A stretch of 64,000 bases of DNA from Shewanella maritima. Its GTDB lineage: Bacteria; Pseudomonadota; Gammaproteobacteria; Enterobacterales; Shewanellaceae. Shown here piece after piece: positions 1-7,963 of the stretch (position 1 is the stretch's first letter; the number at the start of each line of letters is the position of its first letter). The stretch is taken from assembly GCF_004295345.1 (NCBI RefSeq), contig NZ_CP036200.1, positions 1,550,001 to 1,614,000 on the forward strand, written 5' to 3'. A model generated the notes under the pieces. It was not told the origin of the DNA. It worked only from the letters and a program-made list of their open reading frames with translations, and ran no database searches. The position numbers and the translations under genes are program-made.

Positions 1-40
1 GAAATAATCTAAGCCATTAGCAAGCGCTAATTAAACAATA

Positions 41-67
41 AAAAAACCGCCATTTGGCGGTTTTTTT
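41..67. terminator. bidirectional rho-independent terminator
   Basis: CCGCC (47-51) and GGCGG (56-60) form a stem with a 4-nt loop. It is flanked by an A-run on the left and seven Ts on the right, so it can terminate transcription in both directions. It lies just beyond the stop of the leftward outer-membrane protein gene. Confidence 0.85.
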
Positions 68-86
68 ATTGCTGCGAACTTGTCGA

Positions 87-809
87 TTAGAAAACTAATT
101 CAACACCAGCGAATGCACCTTTGGTTTTGGTATCTTGGGTAGTGCCTGAGAAACCATTCACATCAAAGTTAAACTCTCGGTAACCAACACGGATACGAGT
201 ATCTAGCGCCACACCATCAAACTCCCAGCCAAGACCTGCAGAGTAATCGTGGACGCCAGATTCATCAACGCCTTGCATCAACTCAGCAAAGGCGAACAAG
301 CCTAAACCTGGGATGCTAGCTTGACCATTGACATAACCCATTACCACGCCACTATCTACGTCTGTAGCAGGAAAACCAACGGCTGGTGCATTCATGTAAT
401 CAACTCGAACTGAACCATGAAACTTCTTATAGGCTGCACCAATATCTAACTCAACTATGCTGTTATCCAACAGCTCATAGTACAATACAAAATCCGTATT
501 ACTTAGCTTGTTATATACTGTGTAGTCTTTATCATCCGCAGTGAAAGCACCTTTATTATCTATGCTATTCTCGCGGATTTTTACGTTTGGGATTAATGGG
601 ATAGGATGCTCAACAGCAACCCAAAAACTGCCTCGATTGTTCGACTCATAGTTAATGTCTTGTCGAGTACCCGCATCACCACTTAAGGTGCCTTCAGGGT
701 CAGCTTGCCACAAATCGCCGCCCACTTTGAATCCAACAACAGTGGCAGCTTGCGCAGTTGAAACACTCATTAAGCCAACCAGCGCGGTTGCAATAAGAGA
801 CTTCTTCAT
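87..809 (-). CDS. TIGR04219-type outer membrane beta-barrel protein
   Basis: A 240-residue exported protein. A Sec signal peptide ends at about residue 21 (LMSVSTAQA). The rest is made of alternating amphipathic strands, and the protein ends in VELVF, the terminal aromatic expected for BAM-inserted barrels. It resembles the small Shewanella/Vibrio barrel family TIGR04219; no substrate is known for that family. The start is supported by AAGGAT upstream. It is the last gene of a leftward run after the PCu(A)C and DUF2333 genes, only 2 nt from the preceding stop, so it is probably co-transcribed. A strong terminator follows it. The barrel assignment is firm; the family name is recognised from memory. 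Confidence 0.75.
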   Translation of the reverse strand: MKKSLIATALVGLMSVSTAQAATVVGFKVGGDLWQADPEGTLSGDAGTRQDINYESNNRGSFWVAVEHPIPLIPNVKIRENSIDNKGAFTADDKDYTVYNKLSNTDFVLYYELLDNSIVELDIGAAYKKFHGSVRVDYMNAPAVGFPATDVDSGVVMGYVNGQASIPGLGLFAFAELMQGVDESGVHDYSAGLGWEFDGVALDTRIRVGYREFNFDVNGFSGTTQDTKTKGAFAGVELVF

Positions 810-811
810 GA

Positions 812-1783
812 TTATCCTTGAGAAAGTAAGTTAGTTAGATCAATCACCGCAGCATTTGCACGGGATATATAATTCGCCATCACTAGCGAGTGGTTTGCAA
901 CAAGACCAAAACCACTTCCATTTAATACCATCGGGCTCCAAACGGTTTCTTGAGTTGCTTCGAGCTCGCGAATAATTTGTCGCAGACTGACTTCGGCATT
1001 TTTCTTTTCTAGCACGTCAGCAAAGTCGACTTCGACCGCTTTCATAAAGTTTAACAATGCCCAAGCACTGCCACGACTTTCATAAAATACGTCATCAACT
1101 TTCCACCAGCTAGTTTTAATCTCGCTGCTAGCAAAACCTGGCGTTGACTGCCTAGCGGCACTGTCGCCCGCTAAGTCAGTATTCAGTCTGTCTTGACCCA
1201 CACTTGCTGATAAACGTTGCGAGATACTACCAAGGCGTTTTTGTACCTCTTTTAACCATTCATTTAGGTTGTCTGCGCGAGCGTAGAATTGTGCCTGACT
1301 ATTTTGCGGATCGCTAATTTTTGCGCGGTATAATTTTAGTAGCTTAATGGCTTCTTTGTACTCACCTTCAGCACTTGGCACTAACCAGCTAGTATGGGAA
1401 ATATTTAGCTTAGAATGCGCGGCCAATAAGTCTTGATCAGCCGTAGATTGGGATTGTGAACGGCTAAACTCTTTACGCATTATTAGCGCCAAATCACGAG
1501 TTTGTTCTAACGCGCCAAATTCAAACGCAGGCATGTTATCCATCATCACAGAAGGCGGCATTACATCATTTGCAAGCCAGCCACCAGGCTTAGTAAGCAA
1601 GGTGTCCATGGTATTAATTAACGCGCTAGTAGTGGCATAACCAATTACATGCTCGCTGTCATTCGTACCATAAATTTCTGGCTCTAATGGCTTTGGCTCA
1701 TTGCTCCACCACACACTCAATGCGTAGCCGATAAAAAACAGCAGGCCAATTAAGCCCAAAATTCGATTACGAGTTATCTGCAT
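812..1783 (-). CDS. DUF2333 family membrane-anchored protein
   Basis: This 323-residue protein has one N-terminal membrane segment (about residues 9-26, ending in a WW pair). A long, mostly helical, charged domain follows, probably periplasmic. Its length and pattern match DUF2333 (PF10095), a gammaproteobacterial family of unknown function. The start has a good ribosome binding site (GGGAG, 8 nt spacing). It lies 19 nt after the copper chaperone gene and 2 nt before the barrel gene, in what looks like one transcription unit. No catalytic motif is visible, and no function should be inferred from the neighbours beyond an envelope location. Confidence 0.75.
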   Translation of the reverse strand: MQITRNRILGLIGLLFFIGYALSVWWSNEPKPLEPEIYGTNDSEHVIGYATTSALINTMDTLLTKPGGWLANDVMPPSVMMDNMPAFEFGALEQTRDLALIMRKEFSRSQSQSTADQDLLAAHSKLNISHTSWLVPSAEGEYKEAIKLLKLYRAKISDPQNSQAQFYARADNLNEWLKEVQKRLGSISQRLSASVGQDRLNTDLAGDSAARQSTPGFASSEIKTSWWKVDDVFYESRGSAWALLNFMKAVEVDFADVLEKKNAEVSLRQIIRELEATQETVWSPMVLNGSGFGLVANHSLVMANYISRANAAVIDLTNLLSQG

Positions 1784-1802
1784 AATAACGCTCCCTTAAA
1801 AA

Positions 1803-2285
1803 TTAGTGATGGTGATGATGCGCATGCTCATCACTGGCGCTGGCCTTCTTCTTGACCGGCAGCTCTATCGCTTGCTCTGTGCCATTACTAAAGTGCAAAG
1901 TTAGCGACACAGTGTCATCCACCACTAATGGTTTAGCTAATCCTAACAACATAATGTGATCGCCAGATGGCTGCAGCGTTAAGCTTGCATGAGACGCTAA
2001 CTCGAACCCTTCTACCTGACGCATTTTAACTACACCATTTTGTTCAATAATAGTGTGTAATTCTGCGGTTTTGGCCGCTGATGTCGTCACACCAACCAGC
2101 GTTAAAGCATCAGAAGTATGGTTCATTAAAGTCATATAAGCCGCTGTGTTAGGCACGCTCGCAGGCATTGCTCTTACATAGCCATCCTTGACCATGACGT
2201 TAGCAAATGTGGGTAGCGCAAAACACATTAGGGCGAATGAATTAAACAAGTGTTTGAATATTTTTTTCAATGTCTTAAACTCCAT
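1803..2285 (-). CDS. PCu(A)C periplasmic copper chaperone
   Basis: A 160-residue exported protein with a hydrophobic signal segment ending near residue 28 (ALPTFA). The mature part carries the PCu(A)C copper-site layout: LHTII, then VVKMRQV about 10 residues later, then GDHIMLLGL, giving the H-x(n)-M-x(n)-HxM ligand set. Family members deliver Cu(I) to the CuA centre of cytochrome c oxidase in the periplasm. The C-terminus is a short His-rich tail (HAHHHHH), common in metal-handling proteins and likely an extra copper-binding site. It is the first gene of the leftward run and is divergent from the enoyl-CoA hydratase gene, with 36 nt between the start codons. Confidence 0.88.
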   Translation of the reverse strand: MEFKTLKKIFKHLFNSFALMCFALPTFANVMVKDGYVRAMPASVPNTAAYMTLMNHTSDALTLVGVTTSAAKTAELHTIIEQNGVVKMRQVEGFELASHASLTLQPSGDHIMLLGLAKPLVVDDTVSLTLHFSNGTEQAIELPVKKKASASDEHAHHHHH

Positions 2286-2321
2286 TTAATAACTACTCGT
2301 TTCAATTAAGGAAAATCACGA

Positions 2322-3059
2322 ATGAGTCTTATCCAGGTTAGAGATGATCAGGGCGTTCGCATCATCAGTTTTAATCGTCCGCAAAAGCGTAATGCATTCA
2401 ATCTTGAGATGTATCAACAACTAACAGAATACCTGATCCAAGGTGAGGCGGACAATGGTATTCGTGCGTTTCTGTTTCGTGGCACCGACGACTGCTTTAC
2501 TGCCGGCAACGACATCGCCGACTTTTTGCAATCGGGCTCACTAACTAATGACCATCCAACGGTGCAGTTTTTACAAGCTATACTCGCAGTAAACAAACCG
2601 ATGGTTGCAGCGGTGTCTGGCGCAGCGGTTGGTATCGGCACCACCTTACTGTTGCATTGCGATCTGGTATACGCAGACGAAAGCGCTAAATTTCAAATGC
2701 CATTTACCCAACTGGCACTAGTGCCGGAAGCGGCATCAAGTTACTTACTACCAAAACTCATTGGTCAGCATAAAGCGGCCGAGTTACTGCTGCTTGGCGA
2801 GCCGTTTTCAGCGCAGCGCGCAGATGAACTTAATCTACTCAATAAAGTGATTACTGACGAGCCAGTAGTTGAGTTTGCCTTTAAACAAGCCGCAAAACTC
2901 GCTGCATTGCCTCCTCAGGCAATTCAAGCGTCGAAGAAGTTATTGCGTCATGACTTTGACCAAGTAAAAAACCAAATGGAGCGCGAGCTTGTGGAATTTG
3001 ATACCCGCCTACAAAGTGATGAAGCCAAAGCACGCTTTGCTGCTTTCTTGTCTAAATAA
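2322..3059 (+). CDS. enoyl-CoA hydratase/isomerase family protein
   Basis: A 245-residue crotonase-fold protein, typical in length. Visible hallmarks are FNRPQKRNAF near the N-terminus, the first oxyanion-hole segment around GNDIADF (about residues 65-72), the second one in SGAAVGIGTTLLLHCDLVYA (about 98-118), and the acidic catalytic region LALVPEAASS. Members hydrate or isomerise enoyl-CoA thioesters in fatty- or aromatic-acid oxidation; the substrate cannot be read from sequence. The start has AAGGA upstream. The gene stands alone and is followed by two strong RNA hairpins rather than a typical U-tailed terminator. Confidence 0.85.
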   Translation: MSLIQVRDDQGVRIISFNRPQKRNAFNLEMYQQLTEYLIQGEADNGIRAFLFRGTDDCFTAGNDIADFLQSGSLTNDHPTVQFLQAILAVNKPMVAAVSGAAVGIGTTLLLHCDLVYADESAKFQMPFTQLALVPEAASSYLLPKLIGQHKAAELLLLGEPFSAQRADELNLLNKVITDEPVVEFAFKQAAKLAALPPQAIQASKKLLRHDFDQVKNQMERELVEFDTRLQSDEAKARFAAFLSK

Positions 3060-3091
3060 CCTCGCTATACGCTTATGTGTACCAATCAATG

Positions 3092-3168
3092 GCTTGTGTG
3101 CATTAATCAATGCATACAAGCTACAAAGCCCTTAGTTAATCGCTCTCAAATAAAAGCGGTTAACTAAG
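3092..3168. repeat. two consecutive strong hairpins after the enoyl-CoA hydratase gene
   Basis: Positions 3092-3104 pair with 3109-3121 over 13 bp (one G-T wobble) around a 4-nt loop. Positions 3131-3144 pair with 3155-3168 over 14 bp (one wobble) around a 10-nt loop. Neither is followed by a T-run, so these are not classical intrinsic terminators. They may protect the mRNA 3' end or be a REP-like element. Confidence 0.6.
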
Positions 3169-3243
3169 AGCTCAGCGTTTAACTGTTTTACTGCGGTTTT
3201 GGGGCATAGTCTTGTCCTCTTGTTATTGCCATCTATGGTGTTT

Positions 3244-3441
3244 TCAGTAAGAACTACGCTGGGTCATCAGCACGGCAATCACCATATAAACCAACAAAGT
3301 CACACTTGGATTTACCACTAACACAATTGCTGCCACTATACGGCTAACTGCGATAGACCAACCAAACTGAGTGGCGATTTTGCTACATACACCACACACT
3401 AACCCGCGACTCGAATCTAAACGTTCCATCAAACTACTCAT
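3244..3441 (-). CDS. PspC-domain small membrane protein
   Basis: A 65-residue protein that is essentially a single PspC domain: RLDSSRGLVCGVCSKIATQFG followed by a hydrophobic pair of segments (about residues 31-58). PspC-domain proteins sit in the inner membrane and, in the phage-shock system, help sense envelope stress. This is the short stand-alone form without the longer cytoplasmic part of E. coli PspC. The start is backed by AGGGG about 8 nt upstream. It is the last of a small leftward group after an exported 102-residue protein and a 33-residue membrane peptide. No PspA or PspF gene is adjacent, so a role in a true phage-shock response is only a guess. Confidence 0.75.
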   Translation of the reverse strand: MSSLMERLDSSRGLVCGVCSKIATQFGWSIAVSRIVAAIVLVVNPSVTLLVYMVIAVLMTQRSSY

Positions 3442-3509
3442 ATCATCCCCTTTGTTTAAGCCATTAACCTGGCTGATTAAAATTTACTGCCGAATCACTT
3501 CGGACTTTA

Positions 3510-3611
3510 TTATTGCGCATCACCCCAAAGCCAGCTCGCCATTGCTGCACATAAACTAAAACTAATGACAGGTAACAAAAGCAAAGTGACTAGACCTGAA
3601 CTGAATAACAT
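3510..3611 (-). CDS. 33-residue single-span membrane peptide
   Basis: A short reading frame whose ATG overlaps the stop of the upstream gene (TAATG at 3613-3609), the classic layout for translational coupling. The product starts MLFSSGLVTLLLLPVISF, continues through a small-residue hydrophobic stretch (LCAAMASWLW), and ends GDAQ with a double stop (TAATAA). It is nearly all one predicted transmembrane helix. It sits between the exported 102-residue protein and the PspC-domain protein, where phage-shock operons carry the small membrane protein PspB, though I see no PspB signature. No function is known to me; reality rests on coupling, composition and position. Confidence 0.5.
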   Translation of the reverse strand: MLFSSGLVTLLLLPVISFSLCAAMASWLWGDAQ

Positions 3612-3919
3612 TACTTAGCCTTAGCTGCAGCAATGGCAGTGTTTATTTTATCAGCTTGTTCAGTTGCAGATTCCGTTGCTGTGAGTTCAAACACTTGCTC
3701 AGCAATTTGAGTTTGTAGCGACAACATAATTTCGTGCTGCACTGTGCTAAACATTTCTTGGCTTGCGTGAGTAAGGTTTTGTTCAATATTGGTTACTAGA
3801 CTTTCGGTCACTGACACTTCATTAGCTTGTGCTGATAGACTTGTTGTAGCCAGTACTAGCGCAGCGATAGAAGACTTAACTGAAGTTGATAACCAATTTT
3901 TAGAAGTTGAAGTAAACAT
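3611..3919 (-). CDS. exported small hypothetical protein
   Basis: A 102-residue protein with a signal peptide (SSIAALVLATTSLSAQA, cleavage near residue 32). The mature part is about 70 residues, rich in Ala, Gln, Glu and Thr, predicted all-helical, and ends in KINTAIAAAKAK. I do not recognise the family and see no cysteines or metal motifs. It is the first gene of the small leftward group ending in the PspC-domain protein, which suggests an envelope function. Upstream lies an AT-rich leader of about 240 nt. Confidence 0.6.
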   Translation of the reverse strand: MFTSTSKNWLSTSVKSSIAALVLATTSLSAQANEVSVTESLVTNIEQNLTHASQEMFSTVQHEIMLSLQTQIAEQVFELTATESATEQADKINTAIAAAKAK

Positions 3920-4222
3920 AATGTAATCCTTTAATCGTTTAGTGTGATAACCCCTGTTATCACTGACGATTAAGTTATTACAACCTGCGTGCCAAGTTTT
4001 ATATTTATTTAAATTACAAATAGATAGGTGAGAACAATGGCGTTTTTAACCGTGGTTTTCATTTGCTAATATTGGCAAAAAACCAACGAGTAGTGATTTT
4101 CGCCATTTACTTGGTGAAAATAGTCAAAACGATCATTTGCGATCGCTCAAATAGCAAAAAAGCGCCAGATGGCGCTTTTAAAGCAGTCGAAAGTAGTAGA
4201 TATTCACAAATCTTGAGTAGCG
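3920..4222. other. intergenic region with terminator
   Basis: Of these 303 bases, the left part is the AT-rich upstream region of the 102-residue protein gene. The right part holds the dusA terminator. No further gene is convincing: a 10-codon frame at 4037 with a Shine-Dalgarno-like AGGTGAG is too short to support. Confidence 0.6.
4157..4180. terminator. bidirectional rho-independent terminator
   Basis: AGCGCC (4161-4166) and GGCGCT (4171-4176) form a stem with the loop AGAT. As on the left and Ts on the right make it usable in both directions. It most likely ends the leftward dusA transcript. Confidence 0.8.
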
Positions 4223-5203
4223 TTACTTGCCCTGCTCCATAGCCGCAATCGCATCGAGTACCACCTGAGTATCAGCCCCAGCCTTATGAGCATTCTCGCT
4301 CAAATAACGACGCCAGCTGCGTGAGCCTGGAATACCTTGATATAGCCCAGTCATATGGCGGGTAATATGGTGCAGCTTGCCACCAGAAGATAAATGACGC
4401 TCGATATAAGGCAGCATTTGATCGATCACTTGTTGGCGAGTCACCACAGGCGCATCAATACCACATAGCTGTTGGTCAACTTCGGCAAGAATATAAGGGT
4501 TGTTGTAGGCTTCGCGCCCAACCATAACGCCATCAACATGCTCAAGATGCACTTTAGCTTGCTCAAGACTGGTAACTCCGCCATTAATGCTGATATTTAA
4601 TTGCGGGTAGTCTTTTTTGATCTGATACACGCGATCATAATCCAGCGGCGGGATCTCACGATTTTGCTTAGGGCTTAAACCTTGTAGCCAGGCTTTGCGA
4701 GCATGAATCGTGAACTCTTCACAGCCTGAAGCTGAAACAACATCAATAAAGCGAGTTAAAAATTCATAGCTGTCTTGGTCATCAATACCAATACGTGACT
4801 TGACCGTAACCGGGATATCAACCACTTGCTTCATAGCATCCACACACTCGGCAACTAATTCAGGCTCAGCCATTAAGCAAGCACCGAAGCGGCCATTTTG
4901 TACTCTATCTGACGGGCAACCCACATTAAGATTTACTTCATCATAACCGCGCTCAGCCGCAAGCTTAGCGCACGTAGCAAGATCCTGTGGGTTAGACCCG
5001 CCTAGCTGCAACGCCACTGGGTGCTCAGGCTCATTGAACTCAAGGTAATCACCTTTGCCATGAATAATCGCCCCTGTCGTCACCATCTCGGTATAGAGCA
5101 AAGCTTGTTTAGACATAATGCGCGCAAAGTATCGATAATGACGATCGGTCCAATCAAGCATTGGCGCGATACTAAAAGTGCGATCAAGATTCTGTGTGCT
5201 CAT
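4223..5203 (-). CDS. dusA: tRNA-dihydrouridine(20/20a) synthase DusA
   Basis: A 326-residue FMN-dependent enzyme that reduces U20/U20a in the D-loop of tRNAs with NADPH. Visible hallmarks: the N-terminal FMN barrel start [14 protein letters not shown], the signature [20 protein letters not shown] with the catalytic Cys, KSRIGID, and the FMN-phosphate segment [10 protein letters not shown] followed by [11 protein letters not shown]. The frame stays open 58 codons further upstream, but the ATG at 5203 gives the usual DusA N-terminus ([11 protein letters not shown]), and the extra stretch is not conserved-looking. The C-terminal [16 protein letters not shown] matches the DusA subgroup rather than DusB or DusC. 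Confidence 0.95.
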   Translation of the reverse strand: MSTQNLDRTFSIAPMLDWTDRHYRYFARIMSKQALLYTEMVTTGAIIHGKGDYLEFNEPEHPVALQLGGSNPQDLATCAKLAAERGYDEVNLNVGCPSDRVQNGRFGACLMAEPELVAECVDAMKQVVDIPVTVKSRIGIDDQDSYEFLTRFIDVVSASGCEEFTIHARKAWLQGLSPKQNREIPPLDYDRVYQIKKDYPQLNISINGGVTSLEQAKVHLEHVDGVMVGREAYNNPYILAEVDQQLCGIDAPVVTRQQVIDQMLPYIERHLSSGGKLHHITRHMTGLYQGIPGSRSWRRYLSENAHKAGADTQVVLDAIAAMEQGK

Positions 5204-5385
5204 AAACGTCTCTAAACAATAGTTTTCTGGTATCAATTTTAGCCTGCGACAGCAAGTGTGCTCGCCCAACGTAAATTGTTGGCGGCATAGTTGATGATTT
5301 AGCAGGACAAAAAAGCGGCGCATTCTAGCATAGAAAAGCTGCCAACGACTACAAAGCAGGGTACACAAAAACAACATAAGAATGT

Positions 5386-5414
5386 AAAAGCCCGCAGCAT
5401 GTTGCTTTGGGCTT
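5386..5414 (-). terminator. probable terminator of the flavoenzyme/cytochrome/DUF1080 operon
   Basis: On the minus strand, AAGCCC pairs with GGGCTT with an inner AGCA/TGCT stem and a short loop, followed by TTTT. It lies 34 nt past the DUF1080 stop. The stem is bulged, so confidence is moderate. Confidence 0.5.
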
Positions 5415-5447
5415 CGCAGGGGGAGGACGTGAAACAGTAGAGAAAGT

Positions 5448-6017
5448 TTATAGCTTGCGAATATTTAAGTTTCTCATTTTAAATTCGCCTTTGCCTTTGT
5501 GCTGAATAGCAATAAAGCCATCTGCATATTCAACATTGTTCATCTCTGCAGTGACCACACCATTTAATCGAACTTTTAGATGTTGACCCACCATAGTTAA
5601 CTCATAAGTATTCCATTGATTGGCGGTATCTTGTTTGCTGATATAGGTTTGTCGTTTTACGACTGAACCAGTTCGAAACTCTTGGTTTTTTGCTGCATCC
5701 CAAATATTGGCCTCATAGCAAGTGTTTGCTTTGATTTTTTTAGGATCTTGGCAGCGCATATAAATACCGCCATTAACGGTCGCATCAGGTTTAAACTCGA
5801 TGGTTAATACAAAATCATCATAGGTTCCTGGTACAACAAGATAGCTTTCTCCAGTGCCTTTTGAATGAATAATGTCATTTTGTGCAGACCAAGTGACGCC
5901 ATCTGCAACGATATGACGGTCATAGAAAGATAAATCAGCTTTTACACCCAATGTATCTGCAATACTACAAAATGGAATCGCCGCTGCCGCGATTACGCCT
6001 AAAACTAGGTATTTCAT
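5448..6017 (-). CDS. exported DUF1080 (3-keto-disaccharide hydrolase-like) protein
   Basis: A 189-residue exported protein with a concanavalin-like jelly-roll. The ATG at 6017 is chosen because it gives a clean signal peptide ([20 protein letters not shown]) and has GGAGAAG about 8 nt upstream; the frame is open 22 codons further. DUF1080 features: the [23 protein letters not shown] core, the Cys/Glu segment CYEANIWD, and [21 protein letters not shown] near the C-terminus. Characterised relatives cleave 3-keto-glycosides or bind carbohydrate. It is the third gene of the leftward operon with the FMN enzyme and the triheme cytochrome. That suggests a sugar-derived or hydroxyacid substrate handled in the periplasm, which is inference. 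Confidence 0.8.
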   Translation of the reverse strand: MKYLVLGVIAAAAIPFCSIADTLGVKADLSFYDRHIVADGVTWSAQNDIIHSKGTGESYLVVPGTYDDFVLTIEFKPDATVNGGIYMRCQDPKKIKANTCYEANIWDAAKNQEFRTGSVVKRQTYISKQDTANQWNTYELTMVGQHLKVRLNGVVTAEMNNVEYADGFIAIQHKGKGEFKMRNLNIRKL

Positions 6018-6070
6018 GAATGTTCTTCTCCATAAGAAGGCTCCTTGATTAAATGAAGGAGCCATAGCCG

Positions 6071-6391
6071 TTAGTAGTGACAACTACCGCAGCTTTTATC
6101 TGCGATTTTATTGTTATGGCAGGCCCAGCAATAGTTTCCTTTAGCATGATCTTGCATGGTAAATTCATATCGCTGCATCTCAAATAACCCCGTGCCATCG
6201 GTTGAGTGGCAGTCTTCGCAAGTTAAGCCACCATTGCGCGCATGACTTTCAAAGCTAAACACCACAGCACCTTTGCCTCCTCCACCGTATTGACGATCTT
6301 GATCGCTTGGAGTGGCACTAACACTGGCTGTAGTCAATACAGCAAAGGTTAATAAGGTTGCATAGAGGCCTTTAATTCGTTTCTGGCCCAT
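6071..6391 (-). CDS. periplasmic triheme c-type cytochrome (c7-like)
   Basis: A 106-residue exported cytochrome. A signal peptide of about 26 residues is followed by three haem-binding motifs: CEDCH (58-62), CWACH (88-92) and CGSCH (101-105, the last residues). His50 and His82 lie at suitable places for distal ligands of two haems; the third sixth ligand is not obvious. The size fits the c7/nanowire triheme class that shuttles electrons in the periplasm. Its ATG directly abuts the TAG stop of the flavoenzyme gene and its ribosome binding site (AAGGAGG) lies inside that gene, so the two are translationally coupled. It is the likely electron acceptor of the flavoenzyme. Confidence 0.88.
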   Translation of the reverse strand: MGQKRIKGLYATLLTFAVLTTASVSATPSDQDRQYGGGGKGAVVFSFESHARNGGLTCEDCHSTDGTGLFEMQRYEFTMQDHAKGNYCWACHNNKIADKSCGSCHY

Positions 6392-7633
6392 CTAAGCCTC
6401 CTTATAGATGATGTCCGCCGGCACTTTTTTCACATCAGCTACACCAGCTAATACCATGGTAGAAACGAGTTGGGTGTGCATTTTCTTGAACATCATTTCA
6501 ACGCCTTTAGCACCACCACCTAGCGAAGCTCTTAAGAAAGGACGGCCAACAAGTACAGCTTGCGCACCTAGTGCTAGGGCTTTAAGCACATCACCACCGT
6601 CACGAACACCTGAGTCAAACAAGATGACCATGTCTGAACCGCTATCGCGAACCGCTTTTACAATACCTGGCAGCACGTCTAAAGATGCAGGAGTTGAGCT
6701 CATTACACGGCCACCGTGATCCGACACAACAATACCTGCACAGCCAGCTTCTACACACATAAGTGCTTCAGTTGGTGTCATGATCCCTTTCGCTACAAAT
6801 GGAATTTTCGCGTACTTGACGATTTCACGAAGCTTTTTGACATCTTTAGGCTCAACTGTTTTACCCGGTAAGGCTCTTGCTGCGCGACCGGCAGAGTCGA
6901 TGTCGATAGCAAAGAAAGGTGCACCTGCTGCTTGCACTGCATCAATACGCTCAAAAATTTCTTTTTGAGTACGAGGTTTAATCTGTGCTAAAGCTCGGCC
7001 TTTGAACTTTTTGACCACAGTTAGGCGCTCGCGGTATGTCTCAATTGGGTCGCCAATACCGTCTGCTGCCCAACCTAGGGTGCCAGCATTGTAAGCCCCT
7101 TCAACAATACCCCTAACAAACTTACTTTCTGTCATCTCAGTGCCATCGTAGGCTAATTTGCCTTTGGCACCCATGTTGTAAGTTAATCCACCGGTAACGC
7201 CGGTTAAGATAGGCATAGACAGCTTGACACCAAACAACTCAAGCTCAGTATTTGGTTTTTTAACGTTGTGCACTGTGCTCATGTTGAAGTGCAGTTTTTC
7301 AAATGCCTCAACATTGTTAATGAAGCTGCGACGTTTGCCGCCCATGCCTGGCGTTGACTCACCACAAGGGCCTTTACCGTTACAACGACCAGGGCCGGCA
7401 ATGTCACAAGCCGCGCAAGTGTCCATAATTTTCTTGGCGTTTGTTAACACTTCTTTTAGATTTTTTGGATCTTTTACGTATCCCTTAACTTCAATTGGCC
7501 CGACATTAGAGGCTGGTTTCGCAACAGCGACTGACGGTGCAACTGAAACTGCAGCCACTCCGGCGGATGCAGCAAGAACTGCGCCTTTACTTAAAAAATC
7601 TCGACGCTCAGTGTTTAGTTTTTCATCGCTCAT
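6392..7633 (-). CDS. Tat-exported FMN-dependent alpha-hydroxyacid oxidoreductase family protein
   Basis: A 413-residue protein starting at the ATG at 7633 (AAGGAG upstream); the frame is open 14 codons further. The N-terminus carries a Tat signal (RRDFLS at residues 10-15, cleavage near AVA-KP at 38). The remainder is the glycolate-oxidase/flavocytochrome-b2 barrel: LFGVKLSMPILTG, AKGIMT (Lys282), VVSDHGGR (His306, Arg309) and GRPFLRASLGGG. Two departures stand out. The usual N-terminal active-site Tyr region is replaced by a Cys cluster (Cys73, 76, 84, 90, CX2CX7CX5C). The QLY Tyr of the barrel is QIK (Lys219). It is the first gene of the operon with the triheme cytochrome and DUF1080, so electrons probably pass to cytochrome rather than O2. 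The substrate is unknown. Confidence 0.85.
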   Translation of the reverse strand: MSDEKLNTERRDFLSKGAVLAASAGVAAVSVAPSVAVAKPASNVGPIEVKGYVKDPKNLKEVLTNAKKIMDTCAACDIAGPGRCNGKGPCGESTPGMGGKRRSFINNVEAFEKLHFNMSTVHNVKKPNTELELFGVKLSMPILTGVTGGLTYNMGAKGKLAYDGTEMTESKFVRGIVEGAYNAGTLGWAADGIGDPIETYRERLTVVKKFKGRALAQIKPRTQKEIFERIDAVQAAGAPFFAIDIDSAGRAARALPGKTVEPKDVKKLREIVKYAKIPFVAKGIMTPTEALMCVEAGCAGIVVSDHGGRVMSSTPASLDVLPGIVKAVRDSGSDMVILFDSGVRDGGDVLKALALGAQAVLVGRPFLRASLGGGAKGVEMMFKKMHTQLVSTMVLAGVADVKKVPADIIYKEA

Positions 7634-7963
7634 AGTATCGCTCCTTGGATAGTGATTACCTGTCGTTCGAATCAATTATCAATAAATCAAAACCCTGGAG
7701 ATAACTTTGTTGAGCTAATTGTGATGGGATTTATACAGCTTCGTTAAACTTGCGCTACGTACTATGCAATATGCATTTATGAAAGTTTTGAGAATGATTA
7801 CTACTCCTATTGTTATCTATGATTTTGACGTAGTCGTGGTACTGCTCAACGTCTCAATTTTCGAAAGTTATCAAGTAAGGCAATTGTGATGGAAAGTTGT
7901 TCTTGGTATACGTGATTGTATTTACTCGCGATGCGTAACTTAGACGATAATTGAGGCGTTCTC
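7634..7963. promoter_or_regulatory. divergent regulatory region between flavoenzyme operon and two-component system
   Basis: These 330 AT-rich bases separate two divergent units. An exact 11-bp direct repeat AATTGTGATGG occurs at 7717-7727 and 7882-7892. Three ATCAA words stand in phase-like spacing at 7671, 7678 and 7686, about 40 nt upstream of the flavoenzyme start. I find no convincing sigma-54 promoter (GG-N10-GC) on either side. The repeats are candidate binding sites for the adjacent regulator, which is inference. No gene is supported inside. Confidence 0.45.

Noticed and set aside
3371..3559. Rightward 62-codon frame
   Set aside because: Overlaps the PspC-domain and 33-residue genes on the opposite strand and has no start signal.
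4037..4069. 10-codon frame with AGGTGAG upstream
   Set aside because: Too short, with no downstream gene on that strand that it could regulate.
7634..7963. Sigma-54 promoter in the divergent region
   Set aside because: I found no GG-N10-GC arrangement with the expected flanks on either strand, consistent with the degenerate regulator.
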